DNA of 64,000 bases from Roseospirillum parvum (GTDB lineage: Bacteria > Pseudomonadota > Alphaproteobacteria > Rhodospirillales > Rhodospirillaceae): positions 21,792-85,791 of the forward strand of contig NZ_FNCV01000011.1 in the NCBI RefSeq assembly GCF_900100455.1, written 5' to 3'. Both the position numbers and the translations under genes were made by a program. This document shows, piece after piece, positions 7,848 through 16,930 of this stretch; position 1 is the first letter of the stretch, and each line of letters starts with the position of its first letter. The notes under the pieces were generated by a model. That model did no database searches. It was given only the letters and a program-made list of their open reading frames with translations, and was not told the origin of the DNA.

Positions 7848-8924
7848 TCAAGGGGGGGCCGATCCCAGGCGCCGGGCCAGGGCGGGGGCGAAGTGGGCGG
7901 TCAGGGCGAACGACTGGCGCGCCGCCTGACACTGGATCGGGTCGGGGCCGTTGTCCGCCAACTCGCCGGTCAGAATCATGCGGGCCGGGCAGCGCCGGCA
8001 CCAGCGGCGGATGTCGCAGTCGAGGCAGGCGGCGATCCCGGTTTTGACGGGCACCGGCCGGGCCGGCGCCGCCGGCGCCGCGACGGTGCCCAGGCGATAG
8101 GGACGCTGGCCGTTCAGCATGTGGCAGGGATAGACCTCGCCCAGCGGGTTGATCGCCAGGGTATCGACCCCGGCCCCGCAGAAGCGCTCCTCGAGCAGGG
8201 CCGGGCGGCACAGGATGGCATCCAGGGCATTGAGCAGGCCGCCCTGGCGCGGTTGGCCGCTGGCCAGCGTGCGGTCGATGGCGGCGGCGGTCAGGTTCAG
8301 GCCCTCGGCGGCGAAGCGGGCGGCATCCTCGGGCCGGTCCTCCAGGTCCTCGCTGATGATGATGCGTTCGCTGCCCAGGCTCTCCAGCCAGCCGGCGAGG
8401 TCGTCCGGGGACCAGCCGGCGGCCCGGTGGGCGGCGGTGTAGGTGGCTTCCAGATGGACCGTCACGCCGGCCGCCCGCAGGGTCTCGATGCCGGCCAGCG
8501 CCTGGGCCTGGCTGCCCCGGCCATCGGGATGGCGGCGGTTGGCGTCGTGCAGCGCCGGGGGGCCGTCCAGGCTGACCGTGACGGCGATCCCCTGGGCCGC
8601 GGCCAAGGCGGCGAAATCCGCATCGACCAGGGTGCCGTTGGTGACCATGGACAGGCGCGGCGGCGGTTGTCCGTGGGCCCTGGCCAGGGCCTGGGCGGCG
8701 GCAATGGCGGCCTCCATGGCCGGCCGGGCGAGCAGTGGCTCGCCGCCGAACAGGAACACCTCGCCGAGGCCATCCAGGCGCTGCCAGGCAACCTGGACGG
8801 CCCGCTCGGCGAGGGTTGGCGCCATCAGGCCCTTGCCCAGGCCGAAATCCCCGCCCGCCGCGTAGCAGTAGCGGCAGGCCAGGTTGCAGGCATGGGCCAG
8901 GACCAGGGTCAGGCGGCCGGGCAC
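7848..8924 (-). CDS. Radical SAM/SPASM peptide-modifying enzyme (RiPP maturase)
   Basis: 358 aa starting at GTG 8924, only 3 bases after the stop of the upstream small peptide gene, so the two should be translated together. Residues 13-20 read CNLACRYC, the CxxxCxxC radical SAM motif binding the 4Fe-4S cluster; FLFGGEPLL (57-65) is the SAM-binding GGE region. The C-terminal part carries seven cysteines (C249, C267, C300, C303, C309, C312, C332) in a SPASM pattern for two auxiliary clusters. Such enzymes install thioether or C-C/C-O crosslinks in ribosomal peptides. The adjacent 78-aa Gly/Cys-ended peptide is its obvious substrate. No N-terminal RiPP recognition element fits before residue 13, and no protease or exporter gene is adjacent. 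I cannot assign it to a named RiPP class. Confidence 0.85.
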   Translation of the reverse strand: MPGRLTLVLAHACNLACRYCYAAGGDFGLGKGLMAPTLAERAVQVAWQRLDGLGEVFLFGGEPLLARPAMEAAIAAAQALARAHGQPPPRLSMVTNGTLVDADFAALAAAQGIAVTVSLDGPPALHDANRRHPDGRGSQAQALAGIETLRAAGVTVHLEATYTAAHRAAGWSPDDLAGWLESLGSERIIISEDLEDRPEDAARFAAEGLNLTAAAIDRTLASGQPRQGGLLNALDAILCRPALLEERFCGAGVDTLAINPLGEVYPCHMLNGQRPYRLGTVAAPAAPARPVPVKTGIAACLDCDIRRWCRRCPARMILTGELADNGPDPIQCQAARQSFALTAHFAPALARRLGSAPP

Positions 8925-8927
8925 CGG

Positions 8928-9164
8928 TCAGCAGCAGCCACCGGAAAGCACCCCGCAGCCGCCGTTGTTGTCGCCGATGTTGGCCAGACGGGCGACCTTG
9001 TCGATCAGTGCGGCGTCGATGTCCTTCACCTTGACGCTGCGCTCGATCAGGGCGTCGACCAGGGCAATTCGCTCGCGGCCCTGGACCGCGCTCTGTTCGC
9101 GGATCAGCGTGGCGAGGTCGGCGGCGCTCAGGTGGCTGATATCCGGGCTTCGGGAGTCGGACAT
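8928..9164 (-). CDS. Putative RiPP precursor peptide with Gly/Cys-rich tail
   Basis: 78 aa from ATG 9164, preceded by a purine-rich AGGGGGGAA site; a start 11 codons earlier is possible but lacks this site. Residues 10-60 look like a charged helical leader (LSAADLATLIREQSA; ERIALVDALIERSVKVKDID). The last 16 residues change character to NIGDNNGG then CGVLSGGCC, with Cys at 70, 77 and 78 and glycine pairs before each cysteine group, as expected for a modified core. The radical SAM/SPASM gene follows after 3 bases. The function is inferred from this pairing; the peptide resembles no family I can name with certainty. Confidence 0.75.
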   Translation of the reverse strand: MSDSRSPDISHLSAADLATLIREQSAVQGRERIALVDALIERSVKVKDIDAALIDKVARLANIGDNNGGCGVLSGGCC

Positions 9165-9299
9165 GGCAGGGTTCCCCCCTTCGGTCGTGTGGGTCACCGG
9201 GACACCTCCCGGCCCCTGTCACGGTAGGCGGGTTGGAGGGGAAGACAACCTAAAAGATTCTTGACGGAATAAGGCCCTGAAAAGGAGGTGGTCTCCCGT

Positions 9300-10019
9300 C
9301 TATTCCCCCAGCGGATGGCGCGACAGGGGGCGGAACGGGGTGGCCGAGTCGGGTTGCCAGAACAGGCTGAGGGCGTCGAGCCGGGTCGGCTCGGCGCAGG
9401 CCGGGGCGGCCAGGGCCTCCAGGTAGGCCTTCACCGTGCGGCGGTCGTCCGCGTCGTTGATCGGCCCGGTCAGGGTCAGGTGGAAGCGGAATTCTTCCAT
9501 CACATAGGGGTAGCCCCACAGGTCGAGCAGGCGTTCCTGGCGCTCGCTGAGGCCGGCGGCGCGCCGGCGCAGGGTTTCGTCGGGCGGCGGCGGGGCGCGG
9601 AAGGCATCGAAGTGGCGCACGCAGGCCTCGGCCAGGGCGTCGAGCCGGGGGCACGGCTGGCTCGGCACCAGGGCCAGGAAGCGGCCCAGCGCGGCCACCT
9701 CGAAGGGCGGCAGCTCGAAGCCCCGGGTTTGGGCGGCGAAGCTGTCCAGGGTGTGGGCCAGCTCGGCGCCGCTGCGCCCCCGGGCGAGCCGGAAGGGTGG
9801 CTTCAGGGTGCCATGAAAGCCGTAGTGGCGCGGGCTTTCAGTCAACGCCGAAAGCCGCCCGGCGGACAGCCCGGGGAGGGTCGGCGGGGGGTGGGCGTCG
9901 GCCCCCGGCCGGCCCAGCCAGCGCCGCCCCAGGTCGGCCAGCCGCGACCCCTCGGCCGGCGCGAAGTAGACGGCGAAGCGGCCGTCCTCGGCCGGGGCGC
10001 GGGTGGCGGCGGCGCCCAC
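9300..10019 (-). CDS. DUF1045 / 2H phosphoesterase of the C-P lyase operon
   Basis: 239 aa from GTG 10019, 5 bases after phnM. It contains two HxTx motifs of the 2H phosphoesterase fold: H69-G-T71-L in YGFHGTLKPPF and H180-L-T182-L in FRFHLTLTGPI, which are the catalytic residues of that superfamily (2-prime,5-prime RNA ligase-like cyclic phosphodiesterases). DUF1045 genes are typical of alphaproteobacterial phn operons. As no phnP is present here, I infer that it may open the 5-phosphoribosyl 1,2-cyclic phosphate made by PhnJ. It is the last gene of the phn operon. Confidence 0.85.
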   Translation of the reverse strand: MGAAATRAPAEDGRFAVYFAPAEGSRLADLGRRWLGRPGADAHPPPTLPGLSAGRLSALTESPRHYGFHGTLKPPFRLARGRSGAELAHTLDSFAAQTRGFELPPFEVAALGRFLALVPSQPCPRLDALAEACVRHFDAFRAPPPPDETLRRRAAGLSERQERLLDLWGYPYVMEEFRFHLTLTGPINDADDRRTVKAYLEALAAPACAEPTRLDALSLFWQPDSATPFRPLSRHPLGE

Positions 10020-10024
10020 GGGCC

Positions 10025-11173
10025 CTAGACCACCCGCTGGCCGGTCCGCCACACCTGGCGGACCACCGGGACATGGTCGGTCGCCTCGACCACGATCAGG
10101 TCGGCCCGCTTGCCCGGCGCGATCTCGCCCCGGTCGTCCAGGCCAACCATCTCGGCCACGTTGGCCGAGACCTTGGCCACCGCCTCGGGCAGCGAAAGGG
10201 CGAGGCGCTCGCGCAACAGGAAGGCGGCGTGCAGCAGGCTGGCCGGCACGTAGTCGCTGGACAACCCGTCGAGCAGCCCCAGGCGGGCCAGCTCGAGGGC
10301 CGCGATGTTGCCCGAATGGCTGCCCCCGCGGACAACATTGGGGGCGCCGAGGATGGTCTTCAGGCCGGCCGCCCGGGCCGCCCGGGCGGCTTCCTCGGTG
10401 ATCGGGAACTCGGCGATGGTGACGCCTTCCTCGATGGCCTCGGCGATGTGGGCCTCGGTGGCGTCGTCGTGGCTGGCCAGGGCCAGGTCGCGGCCGGCCA
10501 CCAGGGCGACGATCTGGCGCCGGTGGGCGATGGCGTAGCGGTCCTGCTCGGCCTTCAACTCGCTCACCCGGCGGCGCACCTCGTCCTCGCCCCAGCCTTC
10601 GCCCTGGTTGTACTGGATGAAGGCGTCGATGTTGGCCCACTGGCGCTGGCCCGGGGTGTGGTCCATCAGCGAGACGACGCGGACCAGGGGGTCGTCGGCA
10701 TAGGGGGCGAACATCTCGACCACGCAGGGGTCGGAGACCTCGCAGCGCATGTGGAACAGATGGTCGGCGCGCAGCACGTCCAGGTGCTGGGCGTGTTTCA
10801 CGGCGGCCACCGAATCGGCCAGGATCTGGCGGCGGAAGCCCTTGTCCTCGTCGGCGCCGATGGAGATGGCGTCGAACACCGTGGTGATGCCGGCGCTGGC
10901 CACCTGGGCGTCGTGGGCCAGCACGGCGGCCAGGGCCGAGGGCCACATCACCCCCGGGCGCGGCATGAAGTGCTTTTCCATGTGGTCGGTGTGCATCTCG
11001 ACCAGACCGGGCAGCAGGTGGCGGCCGCCCAGGTCGATCGCCCCCGAGGCCGTGGAGGGGGTGTCGTCCACCTCGGCGATGCGGCCGTCGCGCACCACCA
11101 CGGTGGCCCCCGGCAACTCGTCGTGGCGGGTGATCACGGTGGCGTTGGTCAGGATCATCTCGGCGGCGGTCAT
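10025..11173 (-). CDS. phnM: Alpha-D-ribose 1-methylphosphonate 5-triphosphate diphosphatase PhnM
   Basis: 382 aa amidohydrolase-fold protein. The metal site motif appears as [16 protein letters not shown] (first HxxxH region), followed by HDATQVASAG-type helix and [14 protein letters not shown] with the later ligands, and the typical C-terminal [14 protein letters not shown]. It removes pyrophosphate from the ribose 5-triphosphate intermediate before PhnJ acts. The start overlaps the phnL stop (ATGA). Length and context are normal. Confidence 0.95.
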   Translation of the reverse strand: MTAAEMILTNATVITRHDELPGATVVVRDGRIAEVDDTPSTASGAIDLGGRHLLPGLVEMHTDHMEKHFMPRPGVMWPSALAAVLAHDAQVASAGITTVFDAISIGADEDKGFRRQILADSVAAVKHAQHLDVLRADHLFHMRCEVSDPCVVEMFAPYADDPLVRVVSLMDHTPGQRQWANIDAFIQYNQGEGWGEDEVRRRVSELKAEQDRYAIAHRRQIVALVAGRDLALASHDDATEAHIAEAIEEGVTIAEFPITEEAARAARAAGLKTILGAPNVVRGGSHSGNIAALELARLGLLDGLSSDYVPASLLHAAFLLRERLALSLPEAVAKVSANVAEMVGLDDRGEIAPGKRADLIVVEATDHVPVVRQVWRTGQRVV

Positions 11174-11907
11174 GCGGCGGTCCTCTGCGCGGTCAACTCG
11201 AAGGTGGTGTCGGCGACGGCATCGCGCACCTCCCGGTCATGAAAGATTCCCACAAGCGCGGCGCCCCGGGCCCGGGCCTGATGGATCAGCTCGACGACCA
11301 CGGCGCGGTTGGCGGCGTCCAGGCTGGCCGTAGGTTCGTCGAGCAGCAGCACCGGATAGTCGACGATGAAGCTGCGGGCGATGTTGACCCGCTGCTGTTC
11401 GCCGCCGGAGAAGGTGGCCGGGGCCACGTGCCACAGCCGCTCGGGCACGTTGAGGCGGCGCAAGAGGGTGGCCGCGCGGTCGCGCCCCTCGGCCAGCGTG
11501 CCGCCGGCCCGGGCGAACGGCTCGGCGACGATGTCCAGCGCCGGCACCCGGGGGATGACGCGCAGGAACTGGCTGACATAGCCCAGGGTGCGGCGGCGCA
11601 CCTCCAGCACCCGGCGCGGCGGGGCGGCGGTCAGGTCGAGCAGGGCGCCGTCGTGACGGATCAGCACCTGCCCGGCGTCGGGCCGGTAGTTGGCGTAAAG
11701 GGCCCGGAGCAGGGTCGACTTGCCGGCCCCGGAGGGTCCGTTCAGGGCCAGGCAACTGCCCGGATGAACCTCGAGATCAAGGCCCGAGAAGACCGGCAGG
11801 CGGACTCCGCCCTGGGTGTGCAGGACGAAGGTCTTGGCCAGTCCCCTGGCGCTCAGGGAAGGGCCGGTGGGGGGGTCGGTGGGGGGGCCGTTGGGGGGGA
11901 TGGACAC
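11170..11907 (-). CDS. phnL: C-P lyase ABC-type ATPase PhnL
   Basis: 245 aa from GTG 11907. ABC ATPase motifs are intact: Walker [12 protein letters not shown], signature [12 protein letters not shown], Walker [15 protein letters not shown], and the H-loop [10 protein letters not shown]. PhnL is an ABC-fold subunit of the C-P lyase machinery, working with PhnG/H/I in making alpha-D-ribose 1-methylphosphonate 5-triphosphate rather than in transport. It follows phnK by 10 bases and overlaps phnM. Confidence 0.95.
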   Translation of the reverse strand: MSIPPNGPPTDPPTGPSLSARGLAKTFVLHTQGGVRLPVFSGLDLEVHPGSCLALNGPSGAGKSTLLRALYANYRPDAGQVLIRHDGALLDLTAAPPRRVLEVRRRTLGYVSQFLRVIPRVPALDIVAEPFARAGGTLAEGRDRAATLLRRLNVPERLWHVAPATFSGGEQQRVNIARSFIVDYPVLLLDEPTASLDAANRAVVVELIHQARARGAALVGIFHDREVRDAVADTTFELTAQRTAA

Positions 11908-11917
11908 GGGTGGGCTC

Positions 11918-12778
11918 CTAAACCTGCAACACCGAACTGACCAGAAGCTGGGTGTAGGGGTGGTGGGGGTCGTCCAGCACCTGATCGGTCAGGCCGCTTT
12001 CGACCACCCGGCCTTCCTTCATGACCATCAGGCGGTGGGCCAGAAGGCGGGCCACCGCCAGGTCGTGGGTGACGATGACGGCGGCCAGCCCCATCTCGTC
12101 GACCAGCCCGCGCACCAGATCGAGCAGGCGGGCCTGCACCGAGACATCGAGGCCGCCGGTCGGCTCGTCCATGAACACCAGACGCGGCCCGGTGACCAGA
12201 TTGCGGGCGATCTGCAGGCGTTGCTGCATGCCGCCGGAGAAGGTGCGCGGCAGGTCGTCGATGCGTTCCGGGGCGATCTCCACCTTGTCCAGCCAGCCCA
12301 GGGCCTGGCTGCGGATGTCGCCGTAGTGGCGGGCTCCCAGGGCCATCAGCGGCTCGCCGATGTTGGCCCCGGCGGAGACGGCCAGCCTTAAGCCGTCCCG
12401 CGGGTGCTGGTGGACGATCCCCCAGTCGCGGCGCATCAGCAGGCGGCGCTTGGGCTCGGAGAGGGTGTCGAGATCGACCCAGCCGCCGCCGTCGTCGGCC
12501 GGGACGGCGTAGAGGCGCCGCCCGCCGTCGATGGCGACCCGCCCGGTCAGGGCGTTGAGCAGGGTGGTCTTGCCCGAGCCGCTTTCGCCGACGATGCCCA
12601 GCACCTCGCCCGGCCACAGGTCGAAGGTGACCTCGGCACAGCCCAGGCGCCGGCCATAGCGCACGGTGAGGTCGCGCACGGCGAGCAGGCCGTCTTCCGG
12701 CAGGTCGGCGGGCAGGGGGGCGCGGGGGGGCTCGGCGGTGGCTTGGCCGGTGGCGGGCAGGCTGGCCGGGGTGGTCAT
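11918..12778 (-). CDS. phnK: C-P lyase ABC-type ATPase PhnK
   Basis: 286 aa. Walker [12 protein letters not shown], signature [12 protein letters not shown], Walker [21 protein letters not shown] and the C-terminal extension [11 protein letters not shown] shared with oligopeptide-type ATPases. In the C-P lyase complex PhnK docks on PhnJ. About 30 residues precede the ABC domain ([16 protein letters not shown]), a low-complexity N-terminus longer than usual. Its ATG overlaps the phnJ stop by 4 bases. Confidence 0.95.
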   Translation of the reverse strand: MTTPASLPATGQATAEPPRAPLPADLPEDGLLAVRDLTVRYGRRLGCAEVTFDLWPGEVLGIVGESGSGKTTLLNALTGRVAIDGGRRLYAVPADDGGGWVDLDTLSEPKRRLLMRRDWGIVHQHPRDGLRLAVSAGANIGEPLMALGARHYGDIRSQALGWLDKVEIAPERIDDLPRTFSGGMQQRLQIARNLVTGPRLVFMDEPTGGLDVSVQARLLDLVRGLVDEMGLAAVIVTHDLAVARLLAHRLMVMKEGRVVESGLTDQVLDDPHHPYTQLLVSSVLQV

Positions 12779-13659
12779 TGGGCGGCCTCCTCCTGCGCGT
12801 CCCGGCGGCGCCGGCAATGATCGGTGTCCGAGCAGACGAACATCCGCCCGCCCCGGTCGTCGGTGATCACCTCGTCGAGGTAGCTGTCGGTGGCCCCGCA
12901 CAGGGCGCACGGCTGGTCCCACGACTGCACCTCGAAGGGATGGTCGTCGAAATCGAGGCTTTTCACCTCGGTGTAGGGCGGCACCGCGTAGATGCGCTTC
13001 TCGCGCCCCGCCCCGAACAACTGGAGGGCGGCCATGCGGTCCATCTTGGGATTGTCGAACTTGGGGGTCGGCGAGGGTGACATCAGATAGCGCCCATCGA
13101 CCCGCACCGGGTAGTTGTAGCTGGTGGCGATGCGGCCGAAGCGGGCGATGTCCTCGTACAGCTTCACGTGCATCACCCCGTATTCCTCCAGGGCGTGCAT
13201 CTTTCTGGTTTCCGTCTCGCGCGGCTCCATCCAGCGCAGCGGCTCGGGGATGGGCACCTGATAGACCAGGATCTGGCGCTCGTTCAGCGGCAACTCGGGG
13301 ATGCGGTGGCGGGTCTGGATCAGGGTCGCCTCGCGGGTCGCCTCGGTGGTCGCCACCCCGGCGGTGCGGGCGAAGAAGCGGCGGATGGAAACCGCGTTGG
13401 TGGTGTCGTCGGCCCCCTGGTCGATCACCTTCAGCACGTCCTTGGGGCCGATCACCGCGGCGGTCACCTGGATGCCCCCGGTCCCCCAGCCATAGGGCAG
13501 CGGCATCTCGCGCCCGGCGAAGGGGACCTGATAGCCGGGGATGGCCACCGCCTTGAGGATGGCGCGGCGGATCATGCGCTTGGTCTGCTCGTCCAGGTAG
13601 GCGAAGTTGTAGCCTTCGCTGGTCGGGGTGGAAGCGCGCGTGGGTGCTGGCATGGTCAT
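12775..13659 (-). CDS. phnJ: C-P lyase catalytic subunit PhnJ (radical SAM)
   Basis: 294 aa. The four cysteines characteristic of PhnJ are present as C251-x2-C254 (CALCGATDSYLDE) and C276-x5-C282 (CSDTDHC), with the same spacing as in the E. coli enzyme. It cleaves the carbon-phosphorus bond of alpha-D-ribose 1-methylphosphonate 5-phosphate using SAM and an iron-sulfur cluster, giving methane when the substrate is methylphosphonate. Coupled by overlaps to phnI and phnK. Confidence 0.97.
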   Translation of the reverse strand: MTMPAPTRASTPTSEGYNFAYLDEQTKRMIRRAILKAVAIPGYQVPFAGREMPLPYGWGTGGIQVTAAVIGPKDVLKVIDQGADDTTNAVSIRRFFARTAGVATTEATREATLIQTRHRIPELPLNERQILVYQVPIPEPLRWMEPRETETRKMHALEEYGVMHVKLYEDIARFGRIATSYNYPVRVDGRYLMSPSPTPKFDNPKMDRMAALQLFGAGREKRIYAVPPYTEVKSLDFDDHPFEVQSWDQPCALCGATDSYLDEVITDDRGGRMFVCSDTDHCRRRRDAQEEAAQ

Positions 13660-14768
13660 GGGGTTTCATCCTTGCCGGCGGCGGCCTCGGCCTGTTCGCG
13701 GCGCAACGCGCGGATGGTCGCAAGCTCGCCCTGGAAATCCACGTAGTGGGGCAGTTTCAGGTGCTGCACGAAGCCCGAGGCCTCCACGTTGTCGGCGTGG
13801 GCGAGCACGAACTCCTGGTCCTGGGCCGGGGCGGCGATGTCCTCGCCCAACTCCTCGGCGCGCAACGAGCGGTCGACCAGGGCCATCGCCATCACCTTGC
13901 GCTCGGCCAGCCCGAAGGCCAGCCCGTAGCCCCGGGTGAACTGCGGCGGCTCGGTCTTCGAGCCGTTGAACTGGTTGATCATCTCGCACTCGCTGAGCGT
14001 GATGTCGCCGATCTCGATGGCAAAGCCCAGCTCGTCGGGGACAATCTCCACCGCCACCGTGCCCTGGCGGATCTCGCCGGCGAAGGGGTGGCTGTTGCCG
14101 TAGCCGCGCTGGCTGGAATAGGCCAGCCCGAGCAGCCAGCCCTCGTCGGCCCGGGCCAGGCTTTGCAGGCGCACGTCGCGCTCGGCCGGGTAGTCCACCG
14201 GCTGGCGGGTGATGTCGCCGACCCGGGCTTCGGGGTCGCCCGGCGGCTCGCGCTGGATCAGCCCCTCGTCGGCGAGCAGGGAGAGGACCCGGGGCATGGG
14301 CTGGTCCGCCACCTCGGGCGGCGAGCCCTCGGGCGCGGCTGGCGGCGGGGTGTCGGGACCCTCGGCGGCCAGGGCGAAGTCGAGCAGGCGGTGGCTGTAG
14401 TCGAAGGTGGGGCCCAGCACCTGCCCCCCGGGCAGGTCCTTGAAGGTGGCCGAGATGCGTCGGCTCACCGTCATCCGGGTGGTCTCCAGGGGCTGGGTCT
14501 CGGCCAGCCGGGGCAGGGTGGTGCGGTAGGCCCGGAGCAGGAAGATGGCCTCGATGAGATCGCCCGCCGCCTGCTTGATGGCCAGGGCGGCCAACTCGGG
14601 GTCGTACAGCGAGCCCTCGGTCATCACCCGGGCCACGGCCAGCGGCATCTGTTGCTCGATCTGCTGAAGGGTCAGCGGCGCCACGGCGGGGTCGCCGCGC
14701 CGGGTCTGGCCCATCAGCCGATGGGCGTTGTCGATGGCTTTTTCGCCGCCCTTGACCGCCACGTACAT
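13656..14768 (-). CDS. phnI: C-P lyase core subunit PhnI
   Basis: 370 aa from ATG 14768 (MYVAVKGGEKAI), a hallmark N-terminus of PhnI. Other conserved blocks are YDPELAALAIKQAAGD, DITRQPVDYPAERDVRLQ and YSSQRGYGNSHPFAGEI. PhnI carries the nucleosidase activity that couples phosphonate to ATP with PhnG, PhnH and PhnL. Stop overlaps the phnJ start. Confidence 0.97.
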   Translation of the reverse strand: MYVAVKGGEKAIDNAHRLMGQTRRGDPAVAPLTLQQIEQQMPLAVARVMTEGSLYDPELAALAIKQAAGDLIEAIFLLRAYRTTLPRLAETQPLETTRMTVSRRISATFKDLPGGQVLGPTFDYSHRLLDFALAAEGPDTPPPAAPEGSPPEVADQPMPRVLSLLADEGLIQREPPGDPEARVGDITRQPVDYPAERDVRLQSLARADEGWLLGLAYSSQRGYGNSHPFAGEIRQGTVAVEIVPDELGFAIEIGDITLSECEMINQFNGSKTEPPQFTRGYGLAFGLAERKVMAMALVDRSLRAEELGEDIAAPAQDQEFVLAHADNVEASGFVQHLKLPHYVDFQGELATIRALRREQAEAAAGKDETP

Positions 14769-14773
14769 GGGTC

Positions 14774-15373
14774 TCAGCCCTCCTTGAGGGTGGTGGTGCG
14801 GGGCAGGCCGGCCAGATGCCGCCCGGCCGTGAGGATGACGTCGATGCCCTGCGGGAACAGCGCCCGGTTGGCCCGCCAGGACTCGGCGAAGCCCTCGGGC
14901 AACCCGGCCGGGGCCAGCCGCGCCGTGCCGTCGATGCCGGGGCCGGCGAGGGTCAGCGGCGGTCCGCCGGCCAGATCGTCGACCTCCAGCAGCAGGGTGG
15001 TCGAGCCCTCCGGGCGGGTCGGCGAGCCGGGGGTGAAGATGTCCAGCGCCAGGGTGCCGCCCGGCCGGGCGGCGACGGCCAGGGCGGCGTGGCCCGGGTC
15101 GGCGACGCGCGGGCAGCCGCAATGGAAGGCCAGCCATTCGATGACCGCCTCGCTGCCGCTTCCCGGGGCCAGCCACAGCGGCGTGTCGAGATCGGCCAGG
15201 GTCAGCAGCACGGCCCCGGCGGCCGGCGACAGCGGCGCCGGCGGCGCCAGCGCGGCCGGCACCTCGAGCACCGTGCCGGGGCGGCTCAGGGCTTCCAGCG
15301 TGGCGCGGAAGACGGCCTGGGAATCGGTCACCGGGTCGGCGAACCCGGGCAGCAGGTGGGCGGCGGCGGTCAT
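14774..15373 (-). CDS. phnH: C-P lyase subunit PhnH
   Basis: 199 aa, typical size. Conserved segments include HLLPGFADPVTDSQAVFRAT at the N-terminus, LTLADLDTPLWLAPG and FHCGCPRVADPGHAAL. PhnH is a PLP-transferase-like fold without PLP and forms the core with PhnG/I/J. It starts 3 bases after the phnG stop and ends 6 bases before phnI. Confidence 0.95.
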   Translation of the reverse strand: MTAAAHLLPGFADPVTDSQAVFRATLEALSRPGTVLEVPAALAPPAPLSPAAGAVLLTLADLDTPLWLAPGSGSEAVIEWLAFHCGCPRVADPGHAALAVAARPGGTLALDIFTPGSPTRPEGSTTLLLEVDDLAGGPPLTLAGPGIDGTARLAPAGLPEGFAESWRANRALFPQGIDVILTAGRHLAGLPRTTTLKEG

Positions 15374-15375
15374 TG

Positions 15376-15837
15376 CTATTCGTCTCCCCGGACCATGGTG
15401 AAGAAGTCGACCCGGGTGGTCGCGGTGTCGGCCTGACAGGCTGTCCGGGCGGCGGCCTGTTCGGCGATCAGGGGGGCGATCAATCCGCTCAGCAGGGCCG
15501 GCTGGCGGGCCGGCTCCTGGAGCAGGGCGTCGAGCAGGGCGGCCAGCTCGGCCTTGGCGCGGTCGCGGCCGGCGATGGTGGCGTGCCCCAGGTGGCCGGC
15601 GCTGGTCCGCACGGTGCAGCGGGTCAGGGTCATTTCGCCCAGATTGAACGGCCGGCCGTCGCCGCCCATGCGGCCGCGCACCAGCCCCAGCCCCACTTCG
15701 GGCGGGCGCAGCACGGTGTGCTCGGGCAGTGGGTCAAGGGCGGCCACCGCCTCGGCCAGACGGCGCCGTGGGGCACGCGCCAGGGCCGCCATCCAGCGCT
15801 GGCGGGGGGTGGAGTCGGGGGGGGGCTGGTCGGACAT
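15376..15837 (-). CDS. phnG: C-P lyase subunit PhnG, first gene of the operon
   Basis: 153 aa from ATG 15837 (MSDQPPPDSTPRQRW). Conserved PhnG features: RWMAALARAPRRRLAEAV near the start, FNLGEMTLTRCTVR and GHATIAGRDRAKAELAALLD. It opens the seven-gene phnGHIJKLM operon; downstream genes are spaced by overlaps or under 15 bases. Regulation is probably by the divergent phnF product through the palindrome at 15911-15920. Confidence 0.95.
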   Translation of the reverse strand: MSDQPPPDSTPRQRWMAALARAPRRRLAEAVAALDPLPEHTVLRPPEVGLGLVRGRMGGDGRPFNLGEMTLTRCTVRTSAGHLGHATIAGRDRAKAELAALLDALLQEPARQPALLSGLIAPLIAEQAAARTACQADTATTRVDFFTMVRGDE

Positions 15838-15910
15838 CGGGACCTTGAGCTTGGTGGGGGCTTGTGTTCGGCCGGCTCGATGGAAGGGTGGATCACACCC
15901 TTTATTCATC

Positions 15911-15960
15911 TAGACGTCTATCTCTCTTCCGACTATAAGAAGGGCATTGCCGGGGGGCAA
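15911..15960 (-). promoter_or_regulatory. phnG promoter with PhnF-type operator
   Basis: On the minus strand TTGCCC (15955-15960) and TATAGT (15932-15937) are separated by 17 bases, giving a plausible sigma-70 promoter for phnG. The perfect 10-bp palindrome TAGACGTCTA (15911-15920) lies 11 bases past the -10, around the expected start of transcription. GntR-family PhnF repressors bind TAGAC-containing palindromes in other bacteria, and phnF is encoded just upstream, so this is the likely operator. The site is directly visible; its use is inferred. Confidence 0.6.
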
Positions 15961-16078
15961 CAATCGACTGGTGAAGCTTTTGTGGCTTTGTGGGCCCATA
16001 CCTTTGACGTTGGTCGTTGATGCCGCCAACGTGTCGGGGTCTGCTGTCGTCAGTCGCGAAGGTTGAGAAGGTCCCCCG

Positions 16079-16918
16079 ATGGTCAAACCCAACGTGCGCT
16101 CGCTGGCCCGTGTCGCCGGCGGCAATTCCGATCTGCCCGGGCAAAGTCCGGAAGAGGTGGCTGCCGTGTTGGAATCGTTGCCTGATTCAACCGCCTTCAA
16201 CCGTGGCCGCGGGGCCGGGGTGGCGCTGTGGCGGCAGATCCAGTCGGCGCTGGGCCAGGTCATCAGCGAGGGAAAGGTGGCGCCCGGCCAGCGCCTGCCC
16301 ACCGAGCTTGAACTGGCCAGCCGCTTCGGGGTCAACCGGCACACCGTGCGCCGGGCCATGGCCGGGCTGGAGGACGAGGGACTGATCCGCGTCGAGCAGG
16401 GCCGGGGCACCTTCGTCCACGAGCCGGTGCTCGACTATCACGTCGGGGCCCGCACCCGCTATTCCGAGAACCTCAACCGGCGCGGTTGGCGGGCGACCCG
16501 CGAGTTCCGGGGCTGGCGCGAGATCGCCGCCGATGCCGCCCTGGCCAGCGGCCTGGAGTTGAAGGTCGGGGCGCCGGTGCTGCACGTCAACTATGTCAGC
16601 CACGCCGAGGGGCGGGTGATCAGCCTGGGTGACATCTATTTCTCCCGGGCCCGCTTCAACGGCATCCAGGTGGTGCTGGAGGAAGTCGGCTCGGTCACCG
16701 AGGCCCTGAAGCGGGTCGGCGTGCCCGACTACCGGCGGCGCACCACCCGGGTGTTCGCCCGCATGCCCAGCCCCGGCGAGGCCGACATCCTCAGCCAGCC
16801 GCGCAACCGGCCGCTGCTGGTCACCGAGGGGGTGGACGTCGACCCGACCGACCGGCCGGTCCATGTCTCCGTCTCGCGCTGGGCCAGCGACTGGGTGCAG
16901 ATTGTCTTCGACAGCTGA
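16079..16918 (+). CDS. phnF: PhnF-type GntR family transcriptional regulator
   Basis: 279 aa. An unusual 40-residue N-terminal extension precedes a GntR winged helix (residues about 48-115: LWRQIQSALGQVISEGKVAP, LASRFGVNRHTVRRAMAGLE, IRVEQGRGTFVH) and a UTRA ligand domain (LHVNYVSHAEGRVISLGDIY to the end). The family represses phosphonate genes. It is divergent from phnG across 241 bases that contain the TAGACGTCTA palindrome. Confidence 0.9.
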   Translation: MVKPNVRSLARVAGGNSDLPGQSPEEVAAVLESLPDSTAFNRGRGAGVALWRQIQSALGQVISEGKVAPGQRLPTELELASRFGVNRHTVRRAMAGLEDEGLIRVEQGRGTFVHEPVLDYHVGARTRYSENLNRRGWRATREFRGWREIAADAALASGLELKVGAPVLHVNYVSHAEGRVISLGDIYFSRARFNGIQVVLEEVGSVTEALKRVGVPDYRRRTTRVFARMPSPGEADILSQPRNRPLLVTEGVDVDPTDRPVHVSVSRWASDWVQIVFDS

Positions 16919-16930
16919 AGGTGCGCCGGC

